A stretch of 64,000 bases of DNA from Mucor racemosus. Taxonomy: Eukaryota; Mucoromycota; Mucoromycetes; Mucorales; Mucoraceae. Below, piece by piece: positions 34,588-47,144 of this stretch (the stretch's first letter is position 1; every line of letters starts with the position of its first letter). A model generated the notes under the pieces. That model made no database searches. It was not told the DNA's origin and saw only the letters and a program-made list of their open reading frames with translations. The position numbers were made by a program, and so were the translations under genes. The stretch is from assembly GCA_027405735.1 (NCBI GenBank), contig JAPEHQ010000009.1:1054001-1118000 (forward strand). The letters are read 5' to 3'.

Positions 34588-36622
34588 TGTCAAAAAAAGC
34601 AAGAAAGGTCAGCAATGGATCTGAAGTGACAGAAGTAGTAGATCCTCAGTCATTATTTCAACAATTTGCACCCACACTTTATTTTGAAAAACCAGAGATT
34701 TCTCCTAAAAATGGCTGGTTTGTTATAGCAGAGCAAATAGTTCCAGTAGCAAGAGAAGCATTTTGGGAAACCATTGTAAATTGAGAACATTAATATAAAT
34801 CTTGCGACATGTATATAATATTATTTTTTTTAAAAAAAAAAATTTAGAGACGTTGGACATTGGAGCCACAATTTGTTATACCACCCATTGAAAAAGCAGA
34901 AATTAAATCAACAACAGAGACTATAACTGACGATGATCATAATGGAGTGTCTGATAAACCTATTAACACGATTATAAGAGAATTAATTCCAAAGCGAAAA
35001 TCAAAAGATGCTAATTTAAAAGAAAAAGTTGAATATTTTGAGAATGGTATATTTTGGAATTGATTCATATATGCAAAATTTAATACTAATAATTTCCAAA
35101 TACAAGACAAGGAGGCTCGAGTTATTTATGAGCCATTAGATTCAGAACTACCTTTTTATTATCCAAAAGTATGAAAATTAAGATATTGAAAAATGCTGAT
35201 TATTAACTCTTTTTGACAGGTGAAAGCTTATAGTTTTGTATATGATTCAGGATATGATGAATCATTTGAGCAGTAATGACAGTTTAGCATGAAAAGTATA
35301 AAAAGAATTTAATTAACTATTTTTCACATGTAGAAATGACGATGATCAAGGGACATTAAGACTTGAAATTATACCATTTGATACTTCCAAGCCATCTGTA
35401 ACAGATCCAAAAATGGTATAAATCTTAATTTCATAATATCAAATGTTAAACTAACAATTAAAATTATCTAGCAATATGCTCTGAAAACTATTTTACATAA
35501 ATTGTTCAAATGGTGTATTCAAAAGAGATTGGGCTATAAGAAAAAAGCCCATCATGACGTCTTGGTGCCAAAAGAAACTTATCAGTCAATGTATCAATAT
35601 ATAAAATCTAAATATGGCCCTCAGCTAGTAGCGTAAGTTTGTTAACTTTCTGTGTGCTGCAACGCAATTGATTTACATTGTCTAATTAGTAATTGGACCG
35701 AGAAAACTGACCCCAAGAAATTTGTGTATGAAGATTTAGCCATTGCAAGTTATTTGCTATGCTTATGGAAAGAAGAGGAAGAAAAAACCAAAAGGTAATT
35801 CATTAATTATATATCAAAATATTATAATCTTAAATCTTTCTATAGAAAGCAGACTTTTATAGATTTAGGCTGTGGAAATGGTTTGCTCACCTTTTTACTA
35901 TCAAGCGAGGGATATGAGGGTTATGGCATTGATATTGCAGATCGTAAAATTTGGCCAGCATTAAGTGAAATTAATGGCAATAAAAAGGACATGTTACGAG
36001 GTAAGGAGAGCAATATCTATCATTGTTTGATTGCACCAACTAATTCGTTTAAACTTCTAGTCGAAGCACTGTATCCAGCTAAAATAACATACCCAAATAC
36101 TGAGTGGTTAATTGGAAATCATGCAGACGAACTAGTACCATGGTAATATATATACATTAAAGCAATTGCTTATTTATTGATGTAAAATGCAGGATTCCAA
36201 TCATTGCGTCCAAATCAGGAGATAATTGCAAGTAAGGAGCATCTATTATGTGTGTTTGAATATCGTACTAATACTTTGCTTAAAAAAATAGGTTCATGGT
36301 AATCCCCTGTTGTTTCTATGGTCTTGATGGAACACGTTCATTATCACTTCCTTTGTCAGAAACTGTTGGTAAATATAGAGCCTATACAGATCATATCAAA
36401 GATATTGCCATCAAAGCTGGATATTATGTCGAAGAAGATTATTTGAGAATCCCTAGTACAAAAAATATCGCTATTATTGGTAGAACTAGGCAGAAAAATC
36501 AAGATATCGCATTAGCAAAGTCAATTGATATAGCAAGCCAAGCATTTGTACCTCGCAAAACAGACCGGGAAAAAGAAGAGGAAAGACAGGAGTCTTTAAA
36601 GAAGCCAAAATTAGAAAAATGA
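34588..36622 (+). CDS. TRM44: tRNA(Ser) Um44 2'-O-methyltransferase (Trm44 family)
   Basis: About ten exons with ~45-75-nt introns give roughly 490 residues. Trm44 methylates the ribose of U44 in tRNA-Ser using SAM, in the cytoplasm. The SAM-binding glycine loop is FIDLGCGNGLLTFLLSSEGY, followed by GYGIDIADRKIWPA. The family's signature block is WLIGNHADELVPW|IPIIASKSGDNC, then KFMVIPCCFYGLDGTR. A basic stretch and K-rich C-terminal tail (KKPKLEK) follow. Motif order matches Trm44/METTL19 throughout. The start was chosen at the first Met of MSKKARK; an upstream Met is possible in the same frame at 34,548 but would enter the short shared promoter. Confidence 0.88.
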
Positions 36623-36799
36623 AAGGGAATTGCAACTTAATTAGACAGTAAAAAATGTACCTGAATGTGTACCTGTATTATAGATACTGATTCATAAGGA
36701 TTACTTCTTTTTCCTTTCTTTCCATCTTTCCTTCTCTTTCTTATATATATATATAAATATTATTTAACCTAATTGTATCATTTTATAATTGAAATAAAC
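36623..36799. promoter_or_regulatory. Promoter of the Ser/Pro-rich surface protein
   Basis: A ~40-bp pyrimidine-rich tract (TTCC/TTTC repeats, about 36,703-36,741) precedes 'ttatatatatatataaatatt', a TATA-like region at about 36,740-36,760, some 40-60 bp before the ATG at 36,800. This CT tract plus TATA arrangement resembles a strong fungal promoter. Confidence 0.5.
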
Positions 36800-38363
36800 A
36801 TGAAAGTTGCCTTCTATCATTCAATTATATTCGCTTTGATAATATTTCAAGCAATTTCTGTTGTTCAACCACAATTATTGGACAATGTATCCCATGTTTT
36901 ACAAGATATTACAGAACCAAAAGCTGCTCCTCCGTCTTCTTCATCTTCTGCATCTTCACCACCTTCATCTTCATCTTCGTCTACATCTTCATCTTCAAAA
37001 GATGTTTCTCCTCCCTCTCAACCTTCTTCTTCATCACCTCCGCCTCCACCCCCTGCTCAGACAACTAGTTCCCCGCCTACAACTTCACATCAACAACCGC
37101 CTCCGCCTCCAGCAACTCAAAGCACATCTAAAGAAACTACTGTAGCTCCAACTACATCTCAAAAACCCTCTGTTGATTCAACAACAGAGAAAAACAATAC
37201 ACCACCACCTACAACAAGCAATGCTCCTCCAACTACCCCCAATACACCTGAAACCACTCCCAATAAACCAACCACAAACGATAATAATAACACGCCTGCA
37301 CCACCTACTCAATCAACTTCTACTACACCAACATCTTCAGGGGGAACAAAATCAAAAATAGGAAAGACTACATCTACCACAGACGATGTACCTAATAGTG
37401 TAGATCCTTCTTCTGGTCTTCCTTCTACAACCAATGGAGTAAATCGATCTGTTGCATCCAACCCTTCCAAAAATTCCGATTCTGGTGCCAAGACGGGTAC
37501 CATTGTGGGCGCTGTTGTTGGTAGCATTTGTAAGTAAATTCTCGTTTATATGCTCTCCTTTTCTTTATATAAATCAACAAAATACTAACCCTTTTCAACC
37601 TCCTTATAAAGTCGGAGTAGCCTTGATTGGAGGTGCATTGACTTGGATCAATCGACATGGTGGATGTGCAAGACGCAATAATAAACGTTCAGCAGATTTT
37701 AAAGATTACGGTTTAGCAGATACTGATTTCCCTCATAATCACCAACCTCATATGCAATCACCTGGTATGCAAACTGTAAGCCTGGCAGCAAATGGTGCTG
37801 CTATTGGTGGTGGAGCAGTAGCAACATCTGCAGCAATGACACCTGCATTAGGTGCTGCTTCAACTTCTCCAACTATCCCACGTTTAAATGAACAAGGCAC
37901 GTTTTACGGTGGTAGTACAGTTGATGATCCTTATAATAATTCTCAACAGCAATTTATGCCAGCTTATCAGCCTCAGTTAGAGAATGGTGGTACAAATCAT
38001 ACTATTGTGGATTACAATAATGTCCCAATGGATTATAATCAGCAACAACAGCATCAACAACCATATTATTATCAACAACCACAAGATATAAATATGGGAG
38101 CTAATGGCGGTTATTACGATGAATCTGGTTATTATTATGATGGTAGTACGCAACAACAACAACAAGTAATGCCTACAGCAGGTACTGCAAACCATAGTTC
38201 TAATCCAAGTTATGACATGACTGCACAGTATAATCAACATGCCGTTGGTTATACTTCAGATCAACAACCTGTTTATCCAAATACAAATGCTAATGTTAAT
38301 ATGGGAGATCAATATTATAAACCTGATCAGGTTGATATCAACCCTCATCACCAACGTATGTAA
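36800..38363 (+). CDS. Secreted/membrane Ser-Pro-Thr-rich protein with one TM segment (Mid2/Wsc-like layout)
   Basis: Two exons, 36,800-37,529 and 37,612-38,363, give 493 residues. A hydrophobic signal peptide (MKVAFYHSIIFALIIFQAIS) is followed by ~200 residues of Ser, Pro and Thr with runs of SSSS and PPPP, likely heavily O-glycosylated outside the cell. A glycine-zipper membrane helix, TGTIVGAVVGSIFGVALIG, spans the splice site (about residues 231-255), then NRHGGCARRNNKR. The cytoplasmic tail is Gln/Tyr/Asn-rich (QQQQHQQPYYYQQP). This plan resembles fungal cell-wall stress sensors such as Mid2 and Wsc, but I see no WSC Cys domain and sequence homology cannot be claimed for low-complexity DNA. 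The Met at 36,800 was chosen because it starts the signal peptide. Confidence 0.8.
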
Positions 38364-39034
38364 GACAAAAAAATAGAATTACTATTGCATATATACTTCT
38401 TTATATGCATATCATATAATCTCTTTAATAATTCCATTACATTGTAACACACAAACAAACACCAATATATCCAAATATATTTTATTATTATAATTATCTT
38501 CTCTCCTTCATATCGCTTCTATTGACTATTTTATTTGAATATTTTATCCATTGCATTTATATAAGAAATAGGAGTAAAAAATAATTGATATGATACATTT
38601 CATGAAAAGACTAAAGAAAAATAGCGATTTCCAATCACTGAATGGAGCATATTTAATGTAATTGTCTGTGTGATTTATGTAAAATATGATTAAATATATA
38701 TTATAAAGACATGCAGTTAAAATTGAAGCTACAAATATTGGCTTTATCTTTATTTTCCAAATATCGTCTTAATTTTCAGGAGAAATGTCATCTTTCCTCC
38801 TTGAAAAAAAAAAATAATACATGCATCCATAAAAATTATGCATAAATGTTAGAAACTATCGCAGAATAAGCATGCCTATAATATAAACTTACAGTATACC
38901 ACAGCAGTTTATATCAATATGCACACACTCATAAATTTTCGTCTTTGAATTGTACGCAGAAAGTAAATATCTGCTCGAGAAAATTTGAACCTTCAAAATC
39001 GGAGCGTCTTACTTTCCTAATAACTAGCCTCATA
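38364..39034. other. AT-rich gap after the surface-protein gene
   Basis: About 670 bp. 'aattccattacattg' and many AATAA-like words in the first 150 bp would serve as the 3' end of the surface-protein gene. The remainder is AT-rich with no recognisable gene or repeat end. Confidence 0.4.
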
Positions 39035-40180
39035 CTATACACTTCTTGATATATACTTTAAACACTGCTAAATAGATATAAATTGGTCGAATTATGTAAC
39101 ATATTCTTAAATTTATTCTATATTTCACGAAAGACTCAAAAACAGGAAAAATTCCCTGCTTTCTCCTTGAAACCTGGATCTCACTTTTCATCCCTGCTCT
39201 ACTTTTTTTTTTCACTAAATGACACCAAGAAAAAATTATATATCAATGTACCTGAGATAATCTAGTTTAATCCAAAAACAAGTATCCGAAAATATCCTAT
39301 CTTTTGCAGTCGGTATTAATTTTCCAGTACTAATATTTCACGTATTTCACTGCTAGAAATTGAAGGCTTTGAGCCTTCATATCTCTACAAAAAATTAAGC
39401 TATACTAGTACTTTTTAATAATAAAACTTGCTTATATTAAAGCATTCTATAGCATATTTCAGTATAAAAGAATTCTGAGGATTTTTATTTTTTTTTTCAT
39501 CTTTTGGCATTTTTGTAGCAGGTTTCAACATATTGGTTAAATTGGACAACATTTTTTTTTTACATTCATGTCATTGAGCTTGTTAAGCTCTCTCGGATCC
39601 AATTTAGTTTTTTGTTAAAATATTAATTTTTCGTGGAGATATCCTCAAAAATGTGTACAAAGAAATATCATCGTTTCTAGCTTCAATTTTCCCCCTTGTA
39701 TACCCTCATCCCAAATTCTGAATTTCAAAAAAAATTGAGCAAAAATCTCATTTTCTCTATGAAAAATGCAGCTAGAAGGCTCAGCAATAGCTCGATCGAT
39801 AGATAATTTTTTTATGTATTGTTTTCATTACTTAAATTTAAAGTATTTTTATAAAAATTGTCCTGAATCTTTAAAAAACCTCAAAAATTACAATCACGTT
39901 TTACGCAAAATTTAATGCGAAACTTTTTTTTTAATTTTATTTAAATGGATGCAAAATTTAAAACTGTACAAAAACTATTTAATAAGCTACCTCAACTTAC
40001 TTTGCAGTTCACGAGCCATTAAACAATCTTGGTTTTTTTATCATTTTTTGGTCGATTTGTAAAATCAATTTTGAAACCCAGTTACCATGAGATCAAGCTG
40101 TAATACGAACTATTATTTTAATTATCTCGACAAAAAATTAATATTTTTTGCCGAAGGAAAAAATACAAAGTAGCAGCCAA
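39035..40180 (+). repeat. Unclassified repeat family B, copy followed by family C
   Basis: Same-strand copy of the B repeat at 20,070, ending at 'attatctcgac' and 'ttttttgccg'. After ~250 bp of intervening sequence it is followed by a family C copy (40,435). The order B then C recurs at 59,740-61,455, which suggests that B and C are parts of one larger element. Confidence 0.65.
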
Positions 40181-40434
40181 TTTCATCCCAGAAAACTTGG
40201 TTGCCTGATTCCTGGTTCCTGATTTCTGCTAATACTTTTGTAAAGAAATGTGGAAATTCTCCAAATTGTTAAAACTACAAAAAAACAAAACAAAACAGGA
40301 TTTACGATTACAAGGTTTGGGGTCCAAAACTCATCCAAAAAAAAACCACCCCTGAAACTTTAATATATAATAAAACATTGAAAAACAAGAAGATTTTGCT
40401 TAGAAACGATTTTGTGCAAGCTTATAAAATCTCG

Positions 40435-41462
40435 AGATATTTGGCATTTTAGGTTGAGTTTTTAAGTGGGGTAAAAGCAAATGTTTCACTTTTGAAGCCT
40501 TTATACTCGCTGAGAAATCAGTATAAATGGAAATAGCTCTTTTGCCAAGATTCTATAGCATCTCAAATATAGCCCTACATTTTTCATTTCCTGATTATCT
40601 ATTGAAATGGGGACACGCTCCGATTTTGAATATCACCATATAAAATTATATAATCAGATATGCACATGTAACTGAGCTTGAATCCAAAATGTGTTCAAAT
40701 GGAAAAAAAAATCCAAAAAAAACCGACAAAAACCTTGTATGTTTGATTACTCACAAAAATGCATAGTAAGTTGAGCTAGTGTATTAAATATCTTGGGTTC
40801 AGTTTTTGATTCTGAATCGATTTGTGCAGACCTTGAAAATGTTTTTCTCATAAAATCACTAGTAAATTTAATATCAAATTTTAACGGTTTTTAATCAAAA
40901 AGTACCCTTCATTCAAATGCAACCCTACAATATTTTATTTTCACATTATGCGCAACAAAATTATCTACAAAATGAGTATTTATACGTAGCTGTAGCCCTA
41001 TTTTTCGTGGGGATATACATTTTTTTGAATTTTTTTTGTAAAACCGAAACTTTATCCTTGTATATCCTCGTCCAAAATGAATCCTTTTTTGTATCACCAA
41101 AAAGTAATCATTCAATCTCACTTTTCTCAATGAAAAACCAATATTTTTTCACGACATAAAATTCGTTAGATAGATGCAAATGAGTGCTATCCTATGGTTT
41201 TAGTTTTGCGTACCTGCCATCCCTTCATGGATCTCTATACCACAAAAAGTGCTTTCACAAAATTTATAAAAAAATAAAAAAGTCTTTACAGCCATCCAAA
41301 ACCTAGATATCCTGGTAGGGAATGAAAAATAATTTAGACTTTACTTAATACCCATCATTGCAATACCTTAGTATTTTCTCTACTTATTTTCATTTCAAAT
41401 GTGGTTTCTCAATTTTAAGCTGGCCATTTTTGCATCATTCAAATTTATGAAACAATCACTAT
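40435..41462 (+). repeat. Unclassified repeat family C, copy 1
   Basis: About 1.0 kb shared with 48,950-49,985 and 60,063-61,455. Landmarks are 'attgaaatggggacacgctc', 'caaaaatgcatagtaagttga', 'gagtatttatacgtagctgt', 'atttttcgtggggatataca', 'cttgtatatcctcgtccaaaa' and 'aattttaagctggcc'. The 'ttttcgtggrgatat' and 'ttgtatayectcrtcc'-like words align collinearly with family B. This copy provides an empty hAT insertion site at about 40,769-40,776. Confidence 0.7.
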
Positions 41463-41880
41463 AGTAACCATCCTTGCTTTATTTAATAGATTTTGTAGTC
41501 GCGACAATGTTGAATGGATGGGTACTGTTTTTGAAAACAAGTTTCTGCTAAAATTGATCACTAGTACAAATAGATATATATGTGAAAAAAATAATGTTGC
41601 GTCCACAGCACTGCGGCTAATTCTTATTAAATATGCAGGTAATATGCAGGTAATACGCACATATTACCTTGCGTAATACGGTGGCAAAACTCGCATACAG
41701 TATTACATGCATACTCCAACGTTTTACTCAAAATTTGATACTTTCTACTGCCTCTCTACATTCCTAAATCTTTTTTTATCTGCTTTGTTTAGCTATATTA
41801 TAAGATTCAAAGAGACTACAGTATGTCTTGATATAGTTTGTCTAAAAAAAGTGGGGGAGTGAAATCAATGTACAGGTAAA
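41463..41880. other. Sequence between repeat C and the LINE
   Basis: AT-rich ~420 bp. The 3' end of the LINE (minus strand) lies somewhere near its right edge, but I see no poly-A/T tail or target duplication that would fix it. A short stretch repeats 'atatgcaggtaat' twice in tandem near 41,632-41,660. Confidence 0.35.
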
Positions 41881-41944
41881 AGAAATTGCGCCATATATCA
41901 AGATGGGTTGAACAGGTAATTAGAAGATGACTGGAGGTCTCGAT

Positions 41945-44826
41945 CTAACCACAGTAGGGACATCGATCATCTTGTAGTTTGAAAATATGACAGATGTTAG
42001 CCTTAGCCGGAATCTTGTTGTGTATCAATCTGAACCACACATTTCTAGGTGTGCTCTTCATAATTGTGGCCAGGAACAGTTTTGTGTGAGACCTGTTTAA
42101 GGCTGTGGAAATGTTCAAAAGGGGTCGGTTAGTCCCCGGATAGAGCTGGCGTAGCTGTTTGTGCGGTAATGACAAGATGACAAGGCATCACCGCCTTGGT
42201 ACTGTAGGGATTGTAGACAAGGTTTGAAATCAAGGACCGGCGAGTAGGGTCGGCTAAGTCTTTGTATGATAGGCAACTGGATGGTGACGAAAGGTAAGAA
42301 CTGTAGGGTACCTGAAGTAAAACTGTTTTTTAATCAATTCAAAAGGTTAGGATGTTTGTACGTCTGCCGTTCCTGAAACATCAGGGAATCACCCGTGGGA
42401 CCCGTCTCGTTGTGCATGACTAAAGTAAATAGGATACCCGCGATACCGTAGGTAGTGATTACTTTGGTCATCAAGGCTGGGATCAAGCGAGTAAAATCTC
42501 TGGATAGGGGAAAGGTCACCGACTTATGATAGTTTACCCTTGAGTTAGAAGCGCGACTGTAGCATTCGAGGTGGGTTTGTAATTGTTATAGTTCTTTTCG
42601 CTTGTTGATAATGACTAATAGGTCGTCGGCGTATGCCAGGACTTTAATGGGCATATGAGACGTGTGATGGACAATAGCATGAGCAGAACGATAGGCAACG
42701 GAGTACCCTTTAATGTCGCTGTCGTTCAATATCATTCGCATAAACGGTTCCAATGCAATGTTGAACAGTATCGGTGAAATAGCATCTCCTTGACGGAGAT
42801 CTCTTCCTTGATGAACTGTAGGTGTAAAGAAACCATTCATATTAACAACAATACTGTTGCTAAAAAAGAGTGTCTTGATACAAGTTATGAGTTGGGGGGG
42901 GAAGCCAAATTTTTTATAACTGAGCATATATACTGAGCATTAAAAATATTTGTAAGCTTTGGCACTGTCGAGGGCGATACCAATACTTGCTGTTTGGAGG
43001 TGGGTAGCATCTCCCATCATAATCGTGAGGGCTAATTCATGATCACCGATAAATCTTTTGGGTATAAAGCCAGCTTGATATTGCGATATTATCGATTTCG
43101 AAGCTTCAATGACTCGTTGGTTAAGGATTCTAATGAAAACTTTACAGTCCGTGTTAATTAGCGAGATGGGTTGCCAATTGGCGAGGTCCTCCAAATCTCC
43201 TTTCTTGGGTAGCATGACAAGACATGTTTCCTGCCAAGATTTTGGAAAAATGGCTTTGTTGAGAGCATCATTGTACACTGCATAGACGAGGTCTTTACAA
43301 TCAGGATATTCGATTATCAAGCGCAGAATCGGGTACGGTATCCCATCACGACCAGGACTACTGACCTTGGGGTTTCGTTGGACACTTTCAATAATTGTTG
43401 ATAAGTCAAGTTCTGAGACAATTTCCTCAGAATTAGTTGTTGAAATGGTAGAATTGATGTTATCAAACAGAGTGTTGAGGGAAAACCGGTGAATGGGGTC
43501 ATCAGCATATAAATCTTGATATAAATAATGAGCTGCCCCAGTTTATTAGCCGTTGATAAGGAATCTTTCCCTGTGGACGGGTATACGATATTGGTAAATT
43601 GTCTGCGAACGGAGTGTTGTTTGATGGTTTGTTGTAGATAACCAACATCCCGTTTATTGTTCTCTATCCAGTTTTTACCGGCCCTTAGAATTGCTGTTTC
43701 GACTATTTCGTGTTCTATAGTAGCGATCTCATTCTCTAGAGGAGGTAGGAGGGCATTCAGGAGTTCTGGTGACAATTTGTATCGGCAAAGAAGGTTGTAC
43801 CTGTTGCTCTGTAATTCACACAATTCTGGCTGACGCCAAGAGGAACAATCTCGACAATATGACTGAGTCAGTTTGCAAACGTAGCCTTTAAAGATATTCC
43901 ATTTAACCTGGCTGGAGTCCGAAGAGTCTCCCAAAAGATTGTTCATAAAGTGTGAGATACCTTTATCTACAGTATTTTGCTTACATATTTGTCTTTCTTA
44001 GCGAGGTATGGGTTGCTCCTCCACAGGCCACGAGCAGTATTATTTAGCTTTCCCAGTTTCAGTTTGATGGAGAGCAGTGCATGATCAGTCCAAGATGAAT
44101 GTAGGAATTCCAAGAATGGATCGAAAGATTTACTATGAAACGGATGACCTACAAAGATGTAATCGATGATGCATGGCATGTTCTTTTTGCGCTTAAATGT
44201 ACTGGTGTAGTCATTGTCCTCAACGCTGTTAGTGCAGTCGTGGAAACGTGTCCTCATAAAAGTCATGAAAGCCTTTGGTCGAGCACTGTGGCCAAATGGA
44301 AGATTACTCTCAAAGGAGAAATTCAAGTCTCCTATAACCACCATACGCTGCAATACTTCCACAAAGTTGTTTACGTTTTTTAGACGATCCAGCGCTTTTG
44401 AATAAAATATACAGTATCTCATCGACAATTTTCATTCGAAACCGGTGCGTACATATTGAGCACGTACATAGGTTCTATATTGTTGTTTCCCAAGATGGTC
44501 AGTTTAACTAATATAAACCGTTGATCTGGAGAGATAAATAGTTGTTCCATGTTGATGTTGTTGTTAAAGTTGATGATTCCGCATTTTTTTGTCCAAAATA
44601 ATTGCTGTGGTTGTTGCATCTTATATTCAATTTGTTCTGTTTGTTCTTCTAAGGTTGATTGATGAAATTTGGTTTCTTGAAAAGCAAGAATGTCAAATTG
44701 TTGGGAACATAAGTATTTTGTTAAACCATCAGACAATTGGGGCCTATATTGTTTAAGTATATACCGGTAATTGATTGTGCCTAGCTTGATATTTATGTCC
44801 TTTTTCTTATTGTTATTATTACTCAT
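41945..44826 (-). pseudogene. LINE ORF2 (endonuclease-reverse transcriptase), broken
   Basis: From M at 44,826 the endonuclease part reads LAFQETKFHQ and later VVIGDLNFSFES, then SWTDHALLSIKL, as in APE-type nucleases. A frame change occurs near 44,425. The RT part follows in several frames: WQPISLINTDCKVFIRILNQ, QYQAGFIPKRF, DLRQGDAISPILFNIALEPF, and the active-site motif AYADDLLVI (about 42,610-42,640). The C-terminus reads NVWFRLIHNKIPAKAN then QDDRCPYCG, the zinc-finger-like end of LINE RTs. Frameshifts or stops lie near 43,960, 43,320, 42,930, 42,560 and 42,200. Domains are recognised by motif and order. Confidence 0.88.
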
Positions 44827-44843
44827 TATAATAATAACAATTT

Positions 44844-46327
44844 TTATTGTAAATTGGTTGCGGATCTTGGAGTGCTTTTAAAGCTACCCTTTTTACTAGA
44901 TCCATTAGTATGCTTAAGACTATGTAATTTGTCACTTTTGGTAGAATGTTTGTGCCTGAGTAGCTTCCTCTTTGCCAAGGCAGCTGCATTAGCGGCTCTA
45001 TTACGAGATACTTCCTCGACGGAATCCTCTGGCAATATCAAGATATCATTCATCTCAGAGTCGGAATCAATGTCCTCCTCAGGATAAACTTCAACAACTT
45101 CCTCCTCTCGGAAAAAAACCTCCAAAACGGTAGATAGCTCCTTACAACCTTCCTCAAGAATCTCTGACTGTTGCTTACCTGCATTTTTTCAGAGAACAAA
45201 CCGTCCTCCCCAAGATCAGTTTTATCTTGAGAATTCTTTGCGTCAGCGTTAGTGCTGGATTGCCGAGTCTCGGAAGGCTTGATGGTTGAAACTTCAGACT
45301 TAAGTGCATCTTCCTGGATAGAGACCACGGCTGGTTCATCAATATTAATTGGATTACTGTTAGTGGGTATCTTGTCACCAGCAGTGGTAGCCTTGACCTG
45401 TTCCTCGGTCATGGTAGCTGCGTAACGAGTCATCATCGTAACCTGCTTGGCTCTCTTGCGGTTCCGGTTACTGTCGGCAATGAGATGATCCAGGCTCTTG
45501 CAAATGAAGCAGGCCCTGCGCTGTTGAAGAGTAATCGGGCAGTCAGCAAAAGCATGCTCTTCAATGTGGCAACGATTACAGATAGGTTTCATATTGGCAT
45601 ATACAAGATGCAATTCCTCAGCACCCTCCCATGCTGGAATGCGTGCTTGTAGATCCATGAAAAGATGTTCCTTGTCCTTGGGCTTACAAAGGGTTACGAA
45701 GCCTTTGCCAACAACCCAGTTACCTTCTACGGTGTGATGACCTATTTCTAAGATCTCACCATACTCTTGAAGGATCTCAATTAGTAGACGAGTCTTCAAA
45801 AAATCAGGGCCCTCATATGGGATATTAGATATCTCCACTCTAATTACCGAGGTGTTGTCCTTGTGCAGAGTATGCTCGACGGATATTCTGACGTTGTTCA
45901 ATTTGAATTCTTTCTTGAGGGTTGCTTCACGATCCTCGGAAGAAACAAAATTGAGCTCAATGTAATGGTTTTCTTCGCCAACTTTGCGCATTCTGATACC
46001 AAGGCCGTTCGGGTATTATTCACGTAAACATTTGTTGAGCACCTTTTCTTTTAGGTTCGACGAGTTGAAGGTTGCAAATGGAATCACAATTGAGTTTTTA
46101 TCCTTTGCTTCGATAAAAATTTTCCCTGCTGGTGCCAAGTTGTGGCGATCAGTTTTCTTCTCGGAAGAGTCGAGGAGAAAGTGATCACGCTGTTGATCTT
46201 ATACTGTTTGTGCATGTGTCCTGATGTTAAGAGTTTGGTTGTTTGGATTATGGTGGAAATCCCTGGTGCTTTCACTAATGAGATCCTTCGGATTAGAAAA
46301 AGTTTCTTTAGCGGAAAGAGCCATCAT
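44844..46327 (-). pseudogene. LINE ORF1 (nucleic-acid-binding, CCHC), broken
   Basis: The start Met at 46,327 (MMALSAKETFSNPK) is the first plausible one. The central part at 45,991-45,190 has an RRM-like region (NVRISVEHTLHKDNT, VIRVEISNIPYEGPDF) and the zinc-knuckle pattern CNRCHIEEHAFADC followed by CFICKSLDHLIADS. The acidic C-terminal part (EEDIDSDSEMND) and the basic end (KRKLLRHKHSTKSDK) are in another frame, so a frameshift lies near 45,180. In-frame stops lie near 46,199 and 46,019. ORF1 proteins of this type coat the LINE RNA. Its stop is 17 nt before the ORF2 start. Confidence 0.8.
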
Positions 46328-46348
46328 GGCTATAAAAGAATATTTCAC

Positions 46349-46463
46349 TATGAAGAAAAAATCTCTTAAATCTCTTAATAATTGTGCCACATCAAGGAAA
46401 ATAAGAACATTTTTACTGCTTAATTTGGCACAATTAAGAGAATTAAGAGATTTTTGCTTCATA
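46349..46463. repeat. ~39-bp inverted repeat (hairpin) just 5' of the LINE
   Basis: Arms at 46,349-46,389 and 46,426-46,463 match almost perfectly around the core AAAAATCTCTTAA.TCTCTTAA and ...TGTGCCA, with a ~36-bp loop between. Each arm also contains a direct repeat of TCTCTTAA. It lies ~22 bp upstream of the LINE ORF1 start. It could be a fold-back element, part of the LINE leader, or a small MITE. Confidence 0.7.
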
Positions 46464-46824
46464 ATGTTTATTTACTTATGTAGAAAGAATTTATATGGTT
46501 TGGCTAATACAAATCAAGTCAATTCCTATTCATATAAAACAATAGAAATTATGCACCAACTGGAAAAGTTTTCAAAAAATTAAGTCAACAATCAGGGTCT
46601 CGTGGTAGTTTTTTTCTAACGTAGTAAAAAAATTTTAATAAACATGTATCATAATTATTATAAGGATTTATGAACAAAATATCCTTATAAATAAGACGAA
46701 GACAACCTAATAAAATGCTGTAAGCATTAAAATCAAAATTAGATCCACAGCTCATTTATAAACCCCTGAGTGTGGTTTTAAAAAAAGTTGTTTTTTATTA
46801 TTATAAATTTGAATACTGTATGTG
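46464..46824. other. AT-rich spacer between the hairpin and repeat R
   Basis: About 360 bp. Contains a short perfect palindromic pair TTATAAGGAT ... ATCCTTATAA near 46,658-46,692. No gene or known element end recognised. Confidence 0.4.
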
Positions 46825-47065
46825 ATCCACATTTTTGCCAATGGTCACTCTTCCAAAAAAAAATGCCGAACAATCACCGGACGCGACCTTCTAATAATTT
46901 TTCCAGGCAGCCAATTTCTAGAAAACATTACCGGACAGTCCGGACGTGGCTGTTTAAATATCTCAAATAGCTGTGAGATGCAAGTATCGAAATTTCATAC
47001 AAAAATTAAGCTTCGAATTTATAACTAATTATTCAAAGACTTATTTTATCTTCTATTTACGTAAA
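46825..47065 (-). repeat. Dispersed repeat R, copy 2 (inverted)
   Basis: Inverted copy of about 1,035-1,265, running from 'gatccacatttttgccaatgg' to 'attcaaagacttatttta'. It contains the CGTCCGG-type blocks twice. Here no Tc1 element is attached, so the R repeat is independent of it. Confidence 0.6.
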
Positions 47066-47144
47066 GTGTAAAATACCATATATAGTATTAGTCTAATAAA
47101 ACGAGGTTTAACTTAGGAAGTATAATAAACTGGTACATAAAACA

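Larger units (their letters stand above)
41880..46327 (-). mobile_element. Degenerate LINE (L1/Tad-like, two ORFs)
   Basis: A non-LTR retrotransposon reading on the minus strand. Order: ORF1 with a CCHC knuckle, then ORF2 with an APE-type endonuclease, a reverse transcriptase with YADD, and a C-terminal RT-associated zinc-finger-like tail. Its GC content is higher than its flanks. Many frameshifts and stops interrupt both ORFs, so it cannot move by itself. The 3' limit is uncertain. The two-ORF layout with APE endonuclease and ORF1 knuckle is typical of L1/Tad1-type elements known from fungi. Confidence 0.88.

Noticed and set aside
44135..44405. Plus-strand frames within the LINE
   Set aside because: They are antisense shadows of the endonuclease part of ORF2.
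46199..46583. Leucine-rich frames on both strands near 46.2-46.6 kb as genes
   Set aside because: They are translations of the inverted repeat and the LINE ORF1 start; the LINE frames explain the coding signal.
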